Source of the DNA: an uncultured Bacilli bacterium
GTDB taxonomy: Bacteria; Bacillota_I; Bacilli_A; RF39; UBA660
Length of the DNA stretch: 18,224 bases
NCBI GenBank assembly: GCA_947624075.1
Contig: CANQIM010000008.1
Location: 1 to 18,224, forward strand
Direction of reading: 5' to 3'
This document shows positions 7,117 to 16,168 of this stretch, piece after piece; the stretch's first letter is position 1; each line of letters begins with the position of its first letter. The translations under genes were made by a program, and so were the position numbers. The notes beneath the pieces were generated by a model, which did not search any database, was not told the DNA's origin, and saw only the letters and a program-made list of their open reading frames with translations.

Positions 7117-7296
7117 GTGAATGACAATAGTGTAAATGAAAAAAATGCCAAAGAATTTGAAGAGCTAATGAAAGACTCTTCAACCGATGTAGATAAATAT
7201 TACTATGATAGTAAAAATCCATTTGTAAAACTTTTATTAATTGTGCTAGCTTGTATTATTATAGTTGGATGTCTATTAATGTTTGTTTTTAAATAA
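7117..7296 (+). CDS. Small single-pass membrane protein, unknown
   Basis: A 59-residue protein starting with GTG after a GAGGTGG ribosome site (7106-7112). An acidic N-terminal half (NEKNAKEFEELMKD) is followed by a hydrophobic segment of about 20 residues (FVKLLLIVLACIIIVGCLLM) at residues 36-55 and a stop shortly after. The layout suggests a cytoplasmic acidic tail anchored by a C-terminal membrane helix. It ends 15 nt before the next start, so the two genes are probably co-expressed. I do not recognise a family. Confidence 0.7.
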   Translation: MNDNSVNEKNAKEFEELMKDSSTDVDKYYYDSKNPFVKLLLIVLACIIIVGCLLMFVFK

Positions 7297-7311
7297 TAGG
7301 TGGTGGCAGTA

Positions 7312-8457
7312 GTGTTAGATGAAGTACTAGGGAAAAAGAAAGTAAAAGAAATTATAAATAATATTAAAAATGTATCAGAAAAAGAAAAAAGTGCAGAGTC
7401 AATCAATTATAAACTTTTTGCTAATCAAGAAAAAATATTATTTATTTTTTATGATGCCTTATTAAAATATAAAATAATTATTGATGAAGAAATATATTTT
7501 GATGATTACTTAGAACAAATAGATAAACTTCTAAAGAAAATAAATAATATAGATGACTTGACACTTGGTGTAAATAATTTAATTTGTAAATTTACATGTA
7601 TCAAATTAGGCGTTAAAAATAACGAAGAAGAAGATAATCGAAAAGATATTCTGACATACATTTATAATAAATTTATAGTTAATGGGTATTTTGTCCATGG
7701 GTTTAGTTCCTGCTACTGCGAAAACATAAAAAGATATGGTTTTACTAGTGAAGCTTATCTTAATTACTATGAAGACTTTAAAAAGATAAATGATATATTT
7801 AATAAATATAATATTACTAATGTTTTAGAAAAAGACTTTTCTAAAAAGGAAGTGCATTTTACAGATAATTTTGTAAAAGCATGCTCATATTCAGCAAATT
7901 CACCAGGGTATTTCTTTAATTTGATCTATAATAGGGAATATAATCATTTGAAACTAAAAAAAGATATACTTGTAAAGGGCAACTTTGAAGGAGCTTTTAA
8001 AAATATTAAGAGAATTTTAAATTTCTTAGAAATAAATGATGAAGATAAAGCTTATATTATTGATATTTTTAAGAAAGAGTGGAATTTATTATTTTCAAAA
8101 GAGAGAAAAATTTCTTTATTATTAGTAAAAAGAGGATTTTTTCCTAATAAAAATGGAATTAATATTTTAGATTTAGTTAGTGCTAAAGATATTGGTATTT
8201 ATGAAGCTGTTGATAAATTATTGAGTGAAAGAAACAGTAAAGTTGTTTGTGATGGTCGAATTGAAGCAAGTGATCTAAAGATAATTACTTTAGATGGACT
8301 ATGTGATGATTTAAAAGAAGATACTAAATTAGAAAAGATGGATTTGGCAAGTGATTTTAGTAATGTTTATGGAAATGTTTCCTTATTATTGCTAGTAGGA
8401 TCTATTTTAATATCATTAGGGGTTATAGTGTCAATCATTTTAATGATAGGGGGATAA
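7312..8457 (+). CDS. Unknown protein with C-terminal membrane anchor
   Basis: A 381-residue protein. GTG at 7312 is chosen over GTGs at 7300 and 7303 because AGGTGG at 7298-7303 fits as its ribosome site. The body is Lys/Asp/Asn-rich and soluble. The middle carries a distinctive stretch, YFVHGFSSCYCENIKRYGF, then DIFNKYNI and VHFTDNFVKACSYSANSPGYF. The order HG, then a helix, then FTD, then AxxYSxxSPGYF recalls ADP-ribosyltransferase-fold proteins (HG...I...G, then an YA.. element), but this is a weak resemblance, not an assignment. A hydrophobic segment close to the C-terminus (LLLLVGSILISLGVIVSIIL) would anchor the protein with its body in the cytoplasm. It stops 2 nt before fmt and shares a transcript with it. 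Confidence 0.75.
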   Translation: MLDEVLGKKKVKEIINNIKNVSEKEKSAESINYKLFANQEKILFIFYDALLKYKIIIDEEIYFDDYLEQIDKLLKKINNIDDLTLGVNNLICKFTCIKLGVKNNEEEDNRKDILTYIYNKFIVNGYFVHGFSSCYCENIKRYGFTSEAYLNYYEDFKKINDIFNKYNITNVLEKDFSKKEVHFTDNFVKACSYSANSPGYFFNLIYNREYNHLKLKKDILVKGNFEGAFKNIKRILNFLEINDEDKAYIIDIFKKEWNLLFSKERKISLLLVKRGFFPNKNGINILDLVSAKDIGIYEAVDKLLSERNSKVVCDGRIEASDLKIITLDGLCDDLKEDTKLEKMDLASDFSNVYGNVSLLLLVGSILISLGVIVSIILMIGG

Positions 8458-8459
8458 TT

Positions 8460-9386
8460 ATGAGAATTGTTTTTATGGGTACACCTGACTTTGCAGGAGT
8501 TGTATTAGAAGGTTTAATTAAAAACTATGAAGTTGTAGGAGTAGTTAGTCAGCCTGATAAAAAAGTAGGTAGGCATCAAGTACTACAAGAAACACCTGTT
8601 AAAAAAATTGCTTTAGCTCATGATATTGAAGTTATTCAACCAAATAAAATTAAAGAAGAATACGAAGAAGTTTTGAAGATGAAGCCAGATATTATTATTA
8701 CATGTGCTTATGGACAAATAATTCCTAAAGAAATTCTTACTTTTCCAAAATATGGCTGTATTAATGTTCATGCTTCATTATTACCAAAGCTAAGAGGTGG
8801 AGCTCCAATACATAAAGCTATTATAGATGGTTATAAAACAACAGGTATTACTATTATGTATATGGATGAAAAAATGGATAGTGGAGATATAATAAGTCAA
8901 CGAGAAGTAGAAATATTAGAAAGTGATAATTTAGAAAGTTTACATGATAAATTAAGTGACGTAGGTAGTAGGCTTTTATTAGATACATTACCTAGTATTA
9001 TAGATGGTACTAATAAAAGAATTAAGCAAAATGAAGATGAAGTTACTTATGCTTTTAATATTACAAGAGAAGAAGAACATATTGACTTTTCTAAAGAAGC
9101 AATAGATGTATTTAATTTAATTAGAGGACTTGCGCCAATTCCTGCAAGCTATGCCTCTTTAGATGGTAGTGAAATGAAAGTATATGAAAGTAGTATTAAA
9201 AAAGGTGACTTCAAAGGAGAATGTGGCGAAATTATTGATGTTACTAAAGAAGGAATAATTGTTAAAGTAAAAGATGGAGCAATTATTTTAAAAGAAATAA
9301 AGCCTTTTTCAAAAAAAAGAATGAAAGCTTATGACTATGTTAATGGAGTAGGAAAAGATAAATTAATTGGTAAGGTGTTTGAATGA
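8460..9386 (+). CDS. fmt: Methionyl-tRNA formyltransferase
   Basis: Transfers a formyl group from 10-formyltetrahydrofolate to Met-tRNA(fMet) for translation initiation. The 308-residue length is normal. MGTPDFA at 6-12 is followed by the catalytic core: N102 and H104 in INVHASLLPKLRGGAPIH, then D140 in MDEKMDSGDI. These correspond to the Asn-His-Asp set of the family. The C-terminal OB-like domain is present from about residue 205 (PIPASYASLDG onward). AGGGGG precedes the ATG. The stop overlaps the next ATG by 4 nt (ATGA). Confidence 0.96.
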   Translation: MRIVFMGTPDFAGVVLEGLIKNYEVVGVVSQPDKKVGRHQVLQETPVKKIALAHDIEVIQPNKIKEEYEEVLKMKPDIIITCAYGQIIPKEILTFPKYGCINVHASLLPKLRGGAPIHKAIIDGYKTTGITIMYMDEKMDSGDIISQREVEILESDNLESLHDKLSDVGSRLLLDTLPSIIDGTNKRIKQNEDEVTYAFNITREEEHIDFSKEAIDVFNLIRGLAPIPASYASLDGSEMKVYESSIKKGDFKGECGEIIDVTKEGIIVKVKDGAIILKEIKPFSKKRMKAYDYVNGVGKDKLIGKVFE

Positions 9387-10093
9387 ATTTAAAAAAAATT
9401 ATAGAGACAATTAAAGAATTAAAAAAGACAGCAAGAGGAAAAGCTCTTTTGTTTTTTGCTGGTTATTTAATTTTCTTTATAATTATTATAATCGTTTTTC
9501 GTGTTAGTAAAAAAATGCCTATAAATAATTATAGTTATGATGGAGGAAGAAAACATAACTTTTCTTTTTCAGAAATAGAAAATAATAACTATAAATATAA
9601 TTATAAAATAGTAATTGATGAAAATACTTATTTATTGACAGGACAAAGATATGAAGACACAGAAATGTTTACTGTTAATAATAAAGAATTTTATAAAGTA
9701 AATGATAATTATTTTACATTAGATAATGGATTATGGATTAAGAGTAATAATCCAAATAATTTTAGTTATTTTACAGAAATAGAAAATATTCAAAAATTAA
9801 TAGAACAAGCATATTACTTATCAAAAACAGATTATGAAAGTGGAAAAGAAGTTTATAATTTCTTAATTAGTACAAATAATATTGAAAAAATATATCGTAA
9901 TCAAAATATTGATATAGCTGATGAAGCAGGAGAAATTATAATTAGTACTAATGAAGATTTGGAAGTAGAAGAAGTAAAATTAAAATTAAATAGCTTTTGT
10001 AAATTTGAAGGAAGTTGCAAAAACAATTTAGAAATAACATTAAGTTATGATAGTTTTGGGGACATTTTAGAAATAGAAAGTCCAATAAGTTAG
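9383..10093 (+). CDS. Unknown single-pass membrane protein
   Basis: A 236-residue protein overlapping fmt by 4 nt. A basic N-terminus (residues 1-20, many Lys) precedes a strongly hydrophobic helix (about 22-40, including FIIIIIVF). The remainder is Asn/Tyr/Glu-rich and predicted extracytoplasmic, with a strand-rich run such as ENTYLLTGQRYED and FYKVNDNYFTLDNGLWIK. Two Cys near the end (CKFEGSC) could pair. The repeated short strands faintly recall LppX/LolA-like lipid-binding folds, but I cannot support that. In many Firmicutes the rRNA methyltransferase gene rsmB occupies this place between fmt and rlmN; this protein has none of its motifs. Confidence 0.75.
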   Translation: MNLKKIIETIKELKKTARGKALLFFAGYLIFFIIIIIVFRVSKKMPINNYSYDGGRKHNFSFSEIENNNYKYNYKIVIDENTYLLTGQRYEDTEMFTVNNKEFYKVNDNYFTLDNGLWIKSNNPNNFSYFTEIENIQKLIEQAYYLSKTDYESGKEVYNFLISTNNIEKIYRNQNIDIADEAGEIIISTNEDLEVEEVKLKLNSFCKFEGSCKNNLEITLSYDSFGDILEIESPIS

Positions 10094-10104
10094 GGTGGTT
10101 TATA

Positions 10105-11127
10105 ATGAAAAATATTTATGATTTGACAGAAGAAGACATGGAAGAATATTTTATAAATAAAGGATCCAAAAAATTTCATGCTTTACAACTTTTTAACTTT
10201 TTATATGAAAAAAGAATTAAAAATATAGAAGAAGTTACAACAATAAAAAAAGAAATGCTAGAAGAGATAAAAAAAGACTTTAGTTTTGCTAAAATAGAAC
10301 TTGTTTTAGTAGAAAGAGATAGTGATGTTTGTAAATATTTGTTTGAACTAAAAGATAAAGAACATATAGAAGCTGTTTTAATGAAACATGACTATGGAAT
10401 AAGTGTTTGTGTCTCAAGTCAAGTTGGTTGTAATATGGGATGTTGTTTCTGTGAATCTGGTAGAAGAAAAAAGATTAGAAACCTAGAAGTATATGAAATG
10501 GTCCAAGAAATATTACTAATAGAAGAAGATATTGGACAAAGAATTAGCCATGTCGTTGTAATGGGAATTGGAGAACCATTTGATAATTATGAAAACTTAA
10601 TAAAATTTTTAAGTATTATTAATCATCCAAAAGGATTAGCAATCGGAGCTAGACATATAACTGTATCTACATGTGGAATAGTTACTAAAATACTAGAGTT
10701 TAGTGAATTTCCACTACAAATAAATCTAGCAATTAGCTTACATGCACCAAATGATGAAATTAGAAATAAAATTATGCCTATTAGTAAAGCATATCCTATG
10801 AAGGAATTAATTGAAGCTATTAAAATATACTTAAGTAGAACTAATAGAAGAGTTACTTTTGAATATATATTACTAAAAGATATAAACGATAGTGAAGCTT
10901 GTGCTTTAGAATTAGCTAAATTAGTTAAAGGAATAAATTGTTATATTAACCTAATTCCTTATAATGAGACGAATAATTTAGAATTTAGACGAAGTAATAC
11001 TATTCAAATTATGAAGTTTTATGATATACTTAAAAAGAATAATGTAAATGTAACAATCAGACGTGAGTTTGGCAGTAAAATAAGTGCTGCTTGTGGACAA
11101 CTTCGAAGTAAAAAGGAGGAGTTATGA
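10105..11127 (+). CDS. rlmN: 23S rRNA (A2503-C2) / tRNA A37 methyltransferase RlmN
   Basis: A radical-SAM methyltransferase that makes 2-methyladenosine at 23S rRNA A2503 and in some tRNAs. The 340 residues contain the 4Fe-4S ligands C109, C113 and C116 in CNMGCCFC, the GIGEPFDNY segment, ARHITVSTCGIV, NLAISLHAP and the second methyl-carrying cysteine C330 in SAACGQL. Cfr resistance enzymes share the core, but the STCG and GEPFDNY segments favour RlmN. The start follows an AGGGTGG-type ribosome site. The stop overlaps the phosphatase start by 4 nt. Confidence 0.93.
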   Translation: MKNIYDLTEEDMEEYFINKGSKKFHALQLFNFLYEKRIKNIEEVTTIKKEMLEEIKKDFSFAKIELVLVERDSDVCKYLFELKDKEHIEAVLMKHDYGISVCVSSQVGCNMGCCFCESGRRKKIRNLEVYEMVQEILLIEEDIGQRISHVVVMGIGEPFDNYENLIKFLSIINHPKGLAIGARHITVSTCGIVTKILEFSEFPLQINLAISLHAPNDEIRNKIMPISKAYPMKELIEAIKIYLSRTNRRVTFEYILLKDINDSEACALELAKLVKGINCYINLIPYNETNNLEFRRSNTIQIMKFYDILKKNNVNVTIRREFGSKISAACGQLRSKKEEL

Positions 11128-11876
11128 AATCTTTTTATTTAACAGATACTGGTAAAGTAAGAGACCATAATGAAGATAGTGTTATAATTGTAAAGAATAA
11201 CGAAGAAAATTATTTAATGGCAATTGCTGATGGAATGGGAGGACATTCTGCTGGAGAAGTAGCTTCAAGTATTGCGATTAGTTATTTAGGTAAACACTTT
11301 AAAGAGACTTTTATTAATATGAGTAAAGTTGATGCTGTTAACTGGATGAGAGATGCTGTTTATGAAATAAATAATTTGATTTTTCAACATGAAAAAACAC
11401 ATCCAGAAAGTAAAGGTATGGGCACTACTTTAGTCATGGCAGTACTTACAAAAGAATATTTATTATTTGGAAATGTAGGAGACTCGAGTGGCTTTGTTAT
11501 GAAAGATGAAAAACTTCATAAAGTTACTTATGATCATACACTAGTTAACTTGTTAGTTAGTGCGGGGGAGCTTACCAAAGAAGAAGCCAATGTTCATCCA
11601 AAGAAAAATGTTTTGATGAAAGCTCTTGGGGCAGCTACAGAAGTAGAAGTTGATATATTTGATTGTGACATGGACATGGACATTACGGAAATACTTTTAG
11701 CAAGTGATGGACTTACTAATATGTTAGATAAAGAACAAATAGAAAAAGTTTTACTTGGTGAAGGAACAATTGATGAAAAATGCATTAAGTTAATACAAAA
11801 AGCAAATAATAGGGGTGGAACAGATAATATTTCGGTTGCTTATTTAGTACGCAGTGAAGAAGGTGGCAATGAGTGA
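11124..11876 (+). CDS. prpC: PP2C-type Ser/Thr protein phosphatase
   Basis: A metal-dependent phosphatase partner of the adjacent kinase; it reverses Ser/Thr phosphorylation on the kinase and its substrates. The 250 residues carry the full PP2C set: DTGKVRDHNEDS at the start, ADGMGGHSAGEVAS, GDSSGF, LASDGLTNM and GGTDNISV near the end, providing the metal-binding aspartates. Translation is coupled on both sides: 4-nt overlap with rlmN and a GTGA overlap with the kinase. Confidence 0.95.
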   Translation: MKSFYLTDTGKVRDHNEDSVIIVKNNEENYLMAIADGMGGHSAGEVASSIAISYLGKHFKETFINMSKVDAVNWMRDAVYEINNLIFQHEKTHPESKGMGTTLVMAVLTKEYLLFGNVGDSSGFVMKDEKLHKVTYDHTLVNLLVSAGELTKEEANVHPKKNVLMKALGAATEVEVDIFDCDMDMDITEILLASDGLTNMLDKEQIEKVLLGEGTIDEKCIKLIQKANNRGGTDNISVAYLVRSEEGGNE

Positions 11877-13690
11877 TAACGAAAGGACAGGTTATTAATG
11901 ACCGTTACGAAATTATACGTTCGATTGGCGAAGGTGGAATGGCTAATGTCTATTTAGGATATGACAATATACTAGATAGAAATGTTGCGGTAAAAGTCTT
12001 AAGAGGAGACTTATCTAATGATGAAAAATTTGTTAGACGTTTCCAAAGAGAAGCTTTATCAGCTTCATCTTTAGCACATCCTAATATAGTTGAAGTTTAT
12101 GATGTTGGAGAAGATGATGGGCTTTATTATATAGTAATGGAATATATTGAAGGTAAAACATTAAAGCAATTACTTAAAAAACGTGGTAATTTGACTTTAA
12201 GTGAAGCCATTGATATTATGTTACAACTTACTGATGGTATGGCTCATGCTCATGATTCATATATAATTCATCGTGATTTAAAGCCACAAAATATAATGAT
12301 TAAAGACGATGGACAAATTAAAATTACCGATTTTGGTATTGCGATGGCTCTTAATTCAACACAATTAACACAAACTAATTCAGTAATGGGGTCTGTTCAT
12401 TATTTACCACCAGAACAAGCTAGTGGTAAAGGTTGTACTATAAAAAGCGATATATATTCAATGGGTATAATTTTTTATGAATTGTTAAGTGGAAGATTAC
12501 CTTTTAAAGGAGATAATGCTGTTGAAATAGCTCTTAAGCATATGAGAGATCCACTACCTAGCTTAAGAGAAGAAAACGAAGCAATTCCTCAAAGTATTGA
12601 AAATATTATCTTAAAAGCAACGGCAAAAAATCCTAAAAATAGGTATGAAGATGCTAGAAGTATGCATGAAGACTTACTTACTGCTTTAGATGATGAAAGA
12701 ATGAATGAGGAAGTTTATCAATTTAAATACCCAGAAAATGAGAATGAAAATACAAAGAAAATAAAGAAATTAGAAGAAATAGAAAAAAAGGAAGAAGAAA
12801 AGCAAGAAGAAGAGGAAGAAAAAATAGCCGAAAAAATAGAAGATGTTGAAGATAAGAAAAATAAAAGAGTAATTATAGTTTTAGCAATTATCTTTGTTGT
12901 TTTATTAGGAACTTTCTTTGTACTTTTCTTTGTAGCACCAGCAAGTAGTAGAGAGAAGAATGCAATTATACCAGATTGCGAAGGAGATAAAGTAAGTACT
13001 TGTGAAAAGAAATTACAAGAAGCAGGCTTTGAAGTTAGAAGTGAAGTCAAGAGTGAACCAAGTAAAGATATAAAGAAAAATCGAGTTACAAGAACGGATC
13101 CTGAAGAAGGACGAAGTCGTAAAGTAGGTTCTAAAGTTACTATATATAAATCTAGTGGAGAAGAAACTTTTAAAATAGAAGACTATACTGGTAAGAACTA
13201 TATTGAAGTACAAACTTCTTTAGAGTTAGAATATAAAATGAAAGTTACTATCGAAAAGAAAGAAGCACCAGAAGGCTTTGATATAAGTGCTGATGGAGCA
13301 GAACAAAAAATAATTGGACAATCTTTAGCTGCTGGTAGTGAAGTAAAAGAAGGAGATACAATTACTTTATATATACCAGATATAACAGATGAATTTCCTA
13401 ATATGAGTGGTGAAGGTTGGAGTGTAGATGATGCTAGAGTATTCTGTGATAAATATGGCTTAATTCTAGAAATAGAAGAACAAGAAACAGATGCTTATGA
13501 AGTAGGAAAAATTATTTCTCAATCTAGACCAGCAGGAAGTCCTATCGTTAGTGGAACAACATTAAGAATAACAGTTGCTAAAAAACCGGTGGTTAAACCA
13601 TCACCATCACCTTCAGAAGAAACAGATGATAAAGAAACAGGAAATAAAGACAATAATAGTGAAACTAATACAGATGATAAAACAGAATAA
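11873..13690 (+). CDS. prkC: PASTA-domain membrane Ser/Thr protein kinase
   Basis: A Hanks-type receptor kinase (PrkC/PknB/Stk1 family) that senses muropeptide/cell-wall state and regulates wall synthesis. It has 605 residues starting with GTG. Kinase domain about 1-272: glycine loop GEGGMANVYLG, lysine K41 in AVKVL, HRDLKPQN at 133-140, DFG at 153-155, activation loop with TQLTQTNS. A charged Glu/Lys juxtamembrane stretch (about 285-332) leads to one transmembrane helix (about 333-354). Three extracellular PASTA repeats (about 362-425, 430-502, 505-572) follow, then a Ser/Thr/Pro/Asp-rich tail. PASTA repeats contain Cys pairs (CEGDKVSTC). Its position after prpC and before rsgA is the classic arrangement. 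Confidence 0.96.
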   Translation: MITKGQVINDRYEIIRSIGEGGMANVYLGYDNILDRNVAVKVLRGDLSNDEKFVRRFQREALSASSLAHPNIVEVYDVGEDDGLYYIVMEYIEGKTLKQLLKKRGNLTLSEAIDIMLQLTDGMAHAHDSYIIHRDLKPQNIMIKDDGQIKITDFGIAMALNSTQLTQTNSVMGSVHYLPPEQASGKGCTIKSDIYSMGIIFYELLSGRLPFKGDNAVEIALKHMRDPLPSLREENEAIPQSIENIILKATAKNPKNRYEDARSMHEDLLTALDDERMNEEVYQFKYPENENENTKKIKKLEEIEKKEEEKQEEEEEKIAEKIEDVEDKKNKRVIIVLAIIFVVLLGTFFVLFFVAPASSREKNAIIPDCEGDKVSTCEKKLQEAGFEVRSEVKSEPSKDIKKNRVTRTDPEEGRSRKVGSKVTIYKSSGEETFKIEDYTGKNYIEVQTSLELEYKMKVTIEKKEAPEGFDISADGAEQKIIGQSLAAGSEVKEGDTITLYIPDITDEFPNMSGEGWSVDDARVFCDKYGLILEIEEQETDAYEVGKIISQSRPAGSPIVSGTTLRITVAKKPVVKPSPSPSEETDDKETGNKDNNSETNTDDKTE

Positions 13691-13709
13691 ATTATAAAGA
13701 GGAGAAATT

Positions 13710-14543
13710 ATGCAAGGACAAATAGTAAAAATAATTAGTGATTTACATTATGTTAAATATGAAGATAAAATTTGTGCTTGTAAATGTCGAGGAATATTTA
13801 GAAAAGAACATATTACCCCAGTAGTTGGGGATTATGTTTTTTTCGATTTAGAAAAATTAATTATAGAGAAAATTTTGCCAAGAAAGAATTTGTTTCAAAG
13901 ACCTAAAGTTAGTAATATAGATCAAGCTTTTATAGTTACTAGTTTTAAAAATCCTGACTTTTCTTTAAATTTGTTAGATAAATTTATTTCTTTGATGGAA
14001 ATTAATAATGTAGAGGTAGTTATTTGCATAACTAAAGAAGATTTAGTTGAAGAAAAAGATTACTATAAAGATGTGCTTGATTATTATGAAAAACTGGGGT
14101 ATACAGTTGTTTCTAATACAGATATCGGTAAAATAAAAGAATTAATTAAAGGCAAAATGAATGTTTTTACAGGACAAACGGGAGCAGGAAAGTCAACTTT
14201 GTTAAATAAATTAAATGAAGAGTGGCAATTAGAAGTTGGAGATGTATCTTTAGCTTTAGGTAGAGGAAGACATACGACTAGAGTTGTAGAAGCTTTTAGT
14301 TTTTTAGGAGGGTTGGTTATTGATACACCAGGTTTTTCAGCATTAGAATTAAGTAATTACACTAAAGAACAAATAAGAGATAGTTTTAGAGAATTTAAAG
14401 ACTATCCATGTATTTATAAAGATTGTTTTCATACAAAAGAAAAAGAATGTTGTGTAAAACAGGCAGTTTTAGATAATAATATAATGAAGAGTAGATATGC
14501 AAATTATTTAGCTTTTATTGGGGAGGGAGAATATGAAAGTTAG
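13710..14543 (+). CDS. rsgA: Ribosome small-subunit-dependent GTPase A
   Basis: A circularly permuted GTPase that assists late 30S maturation. An N-terminal OB domain is followed by the permuted motif order: G4 TKED, then G1 GQTGAGKSTLLN, then G3 DTPGFS. A C-terminal zinc knuckle reads CIYKDCFHTKEKEC (Cys, Cys-x-His, Cys). 277 residues, slightly short of the usual ~290. AAAGAGGAG precedes the ATG. The 3' end overlaps rpe by 11 nt. Confidence 0.95.
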   Translation: MQGQIVKIISDLHYVKYEDKICACKCRGIFRKEHITPVVGDYVFFDLEKLIIEKILPRKNLFQRPKVSNIDQAFIVTSFKNPDFSLNLLDKFISLMEINNVEVVICITKEDLVEEKDYYKDVLDYYEKLGYTVVSNTDIGKIKELIKGKMNVFTGQTGAGKSTLLNKLNEEWQLEVGDVSLALGRGRHTTRVVEAFSFLGGLVIDTPGFSALELSNYTKEQIRDSFREFKDYPCIYKDCFHTKEKECCVKQAVLDNNIMKSRYANYLAFIGEGEYES

Positions 14544-15159
14544 TGCATCATTTTTAAGTAGTAAAGATGTAGTGAAAGATATTGTTAAATTAAATGAAAC
14601 GGATGTTGATTATATTCATGTTGATGTTTTAGATGGGAAGTTTGCTCCTAATAAGTCACTTCCTTTTAGTGAACTAAAATATATTTATAAATATACTTCA
14701 AAAAGATTAGATGTTCATTTGATGGTTGTAAATCCAGCTAAATATATTCCTTTATATGCATCACTAAATACAGAGTATATTGTTTTTCAATTAGAAGTTG
14801 ATGAAGATATAGAAGAAGATTTAAAACTTATAAAAAAATATTCTATTAAGGCAGGATTAGCAATTAAGCCTGATACAAAGGTAAATGAACTTATTCCGTA
14901 TTTGCCATATTTAGATATTATTTTAATAATGAGTGTGGAACCTGGTTTTGGTGGACAAGAATTTTTGGTAGAGACAGAAGCAAAGTTGGAAGAAGTAAGA
15001 GATTTACTAGATACTTATAAAGTGAATGCTGTTATAAGTGTAGATGGTGGTATTAATGATAAGACTGTAGGTATGTGTAAAAATGCTTCAATGGTTGTTG
15101 CTGGTAGCTATATAGTTGGTAGTGATGACTTTCAAGAAAAAATAACTAGTTTAAGATAG
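14533..15159 (+). CDS. rpe: Ribulose-phosphate 3-epimerase
   Basis: Interconverts ribulose-5-phosphate and xylulose-5-phosphate in the pentose phosphate pathway. A TIM-barrel protein of 208 residues with the metal/substrate motifs HVDVLDGKFAPN, DVHLMV, MSVEPGFGGQ and SVDGGI, ending with a phosphate-binding VAGSYIVG. ATG at 14533 is preferred because GGGAGGGAG stands just ahead of it; an upstream frame start at 14518 would destroy this spacing and add residues foreign to the family. Like other Firmicutes it follows rsgA, but no thiN is seen downstream. Confidence 0.95.
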   Translation: MKVSASFLSSKDVVKDIVKLNETDVDYIHVDVLDGKFAPNKSLPFSELKYIYKYTSKRLDVHLMVVNPAKYIPLYASLNTEYIVFQLEVDEDIEEDLKLIKKYSIKAGLAIKPDTKVNELIPYLPYLDIILIMSVEPGFGGQEFLVETEAKLEEVRDLLDTYKVNAVISVDGGINDKTVGMCKNASMVVAGSYIVGSDDFQEKITSLR

Positions 15160-15166
15160 TGATATG

Positions 15167-15175
15167 TGATATAAT
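15167..15175 (+). promoter_or_regulatory. Extended -10 promoter before the Asn-rich membrane protein
   Basis: TGA followed by TATAAT (15170-15175) gives a TGnTATAAT extended -10 element, 39 nt ahead of the next ATG. No clear -35 is present. Confidence 0.5.
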
Positions 15176-15213
15176 GTTTTAATAAGGACGATAAAGAATA
15201 GGAGGGACATATC

Positions 15214-16152
15214 ATGAATGATGCTAATCAAAGTAATAACAATAATGTAACTGTTGATACTAATGCTAATGTGGATATGAACGGTGTAAATCCTAGTGGT
15301 AATGTAGAAGGAGCTGGGGTTCCAGTTAGTAGTTCTAGTGATGTTACAAATAATGTGAGTAATGTTAATAATGCAGTTGGTGTTAATGAAAATTTAGTTC
15401 CAAATAATAATGTTAATAGTATTAATGCTAACGTTAATGTTGGCAATAATAGTACGACTGTAAATAATGAAACTACAAGTAATGTTTCTGAAGGAGATAA
15501 AGAAGTTTCTAATGATAGTGATGTAGAGGTATTACAAGAAGGACCTGATACGAATTCATATTCTAATGATAAGATGAAAGAAGTAGAAATAAATTATACA
15601 CCTCCTAGTAAATTTAAGGTATTTTTATTGGTTACATTTTTTGTGTTGCTAATCGCTTTCGTAATTTTTTTACCAGAAATTAATTCTTTTGTAGAAACAT
15701 ATAAAGCAAAGAAAGAAAGCCCTACACCAACTACTATAACAACAGGTAGACTTGAGTGTGATTTAGCAAGAACAACAAGTAATTTAGATATAAGTTATGA
15801 AAAGGTTTTTCATTTTACTGATAGTAAGTTGGAGAGTTTGAGTGATACAACGATTACTAAAGGTGATGTTGATTTAGATGAAGCTACATTAGATGAAGAA
15901 AATAATAAGTGTCTTACATTGAAGGATTATACTCAACAGTTAAGGGGAATTGTTGTTACGTGTGATTATAAGCAAGGTATTTTAGATATGACACAGACTT
16001 TTACATTTGCAGATGTTGATAAAGATTTGCTTGATACTGCTTATAGTGAAGCAGGTGGATTAACAGTTGAGTTTGAAAATGGAGAAAATATTGATTTAAT
16101 TGAAAAAAGCATGAAAGCAGCAGGCTATACTTGTGAAAGAAAGACTAATTGA
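15214..16152 (+). CDS. Asn-rich single-pass membrane protein, unknown
   Basis: A 312-residue protein with an AGGAGGG ribosome site. Residues 1-130 are low complexity and rich in Asn, Val, Ser and Thr, presumably disordered and cytoplasmic. One transmembrane helix (VFLLVTFFVLLIAFVIFL) lies at about 135-153. An extracytoplasmic domain of about 140 residues has four Cys (GRLECDL, NNKCLTL, VVTCDY, GYTCERK), which could form two disulfides. The C-terminal domain has a pattern of strands and a helix (DLIEKSMKAAGYTC) like small secreted lipoprotein-like domains, but I cannot name it. It is followed by a separate promoter and gene. Confidence 0.8.
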   Translation: MNDANQSNNNNVTVDTNANVDMNGVNPSGNVEGAGVPVSSSSDVTNNVSNVNNAVGVNENLVPNNNVNSINANVNVGNNSTTVNNETTSNVSEGDKEVSNDSDVEVLQEGPDTNSYSNDKMKEVEINYTPPSKFKVFLLVTFFVLLIAFVIFLPEINSFVETYKAKKESPTPTTITTGRLECDLARTTSNLDISYEKVFHFTDSKLESLSDTTITKGDVDLDEATLDEENNKCLTLKDYTQQLRGIVVTCDYKQGILDMTQTFTFADVDKDLLDTAYSEAGGLTVEFENGENIDLIEKSMKAAGYTCERKTN

Positions 16153-16168
16153 AAATAGAATAGGAATG

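Noticed and set aside
8460..11876. UGA-Trp (mycoplasma) genetic code
   Set aside because: TGA ends fmt and the phosphatase in proper places, and Trp is coded by TGG.
12718..13213. Minus-strand open frames under the kinase gene
   Set aside because: They are antisense to the low-complexity and PASTA parts of prkC, and their Ser/Phe-rich translations are typical shadows.
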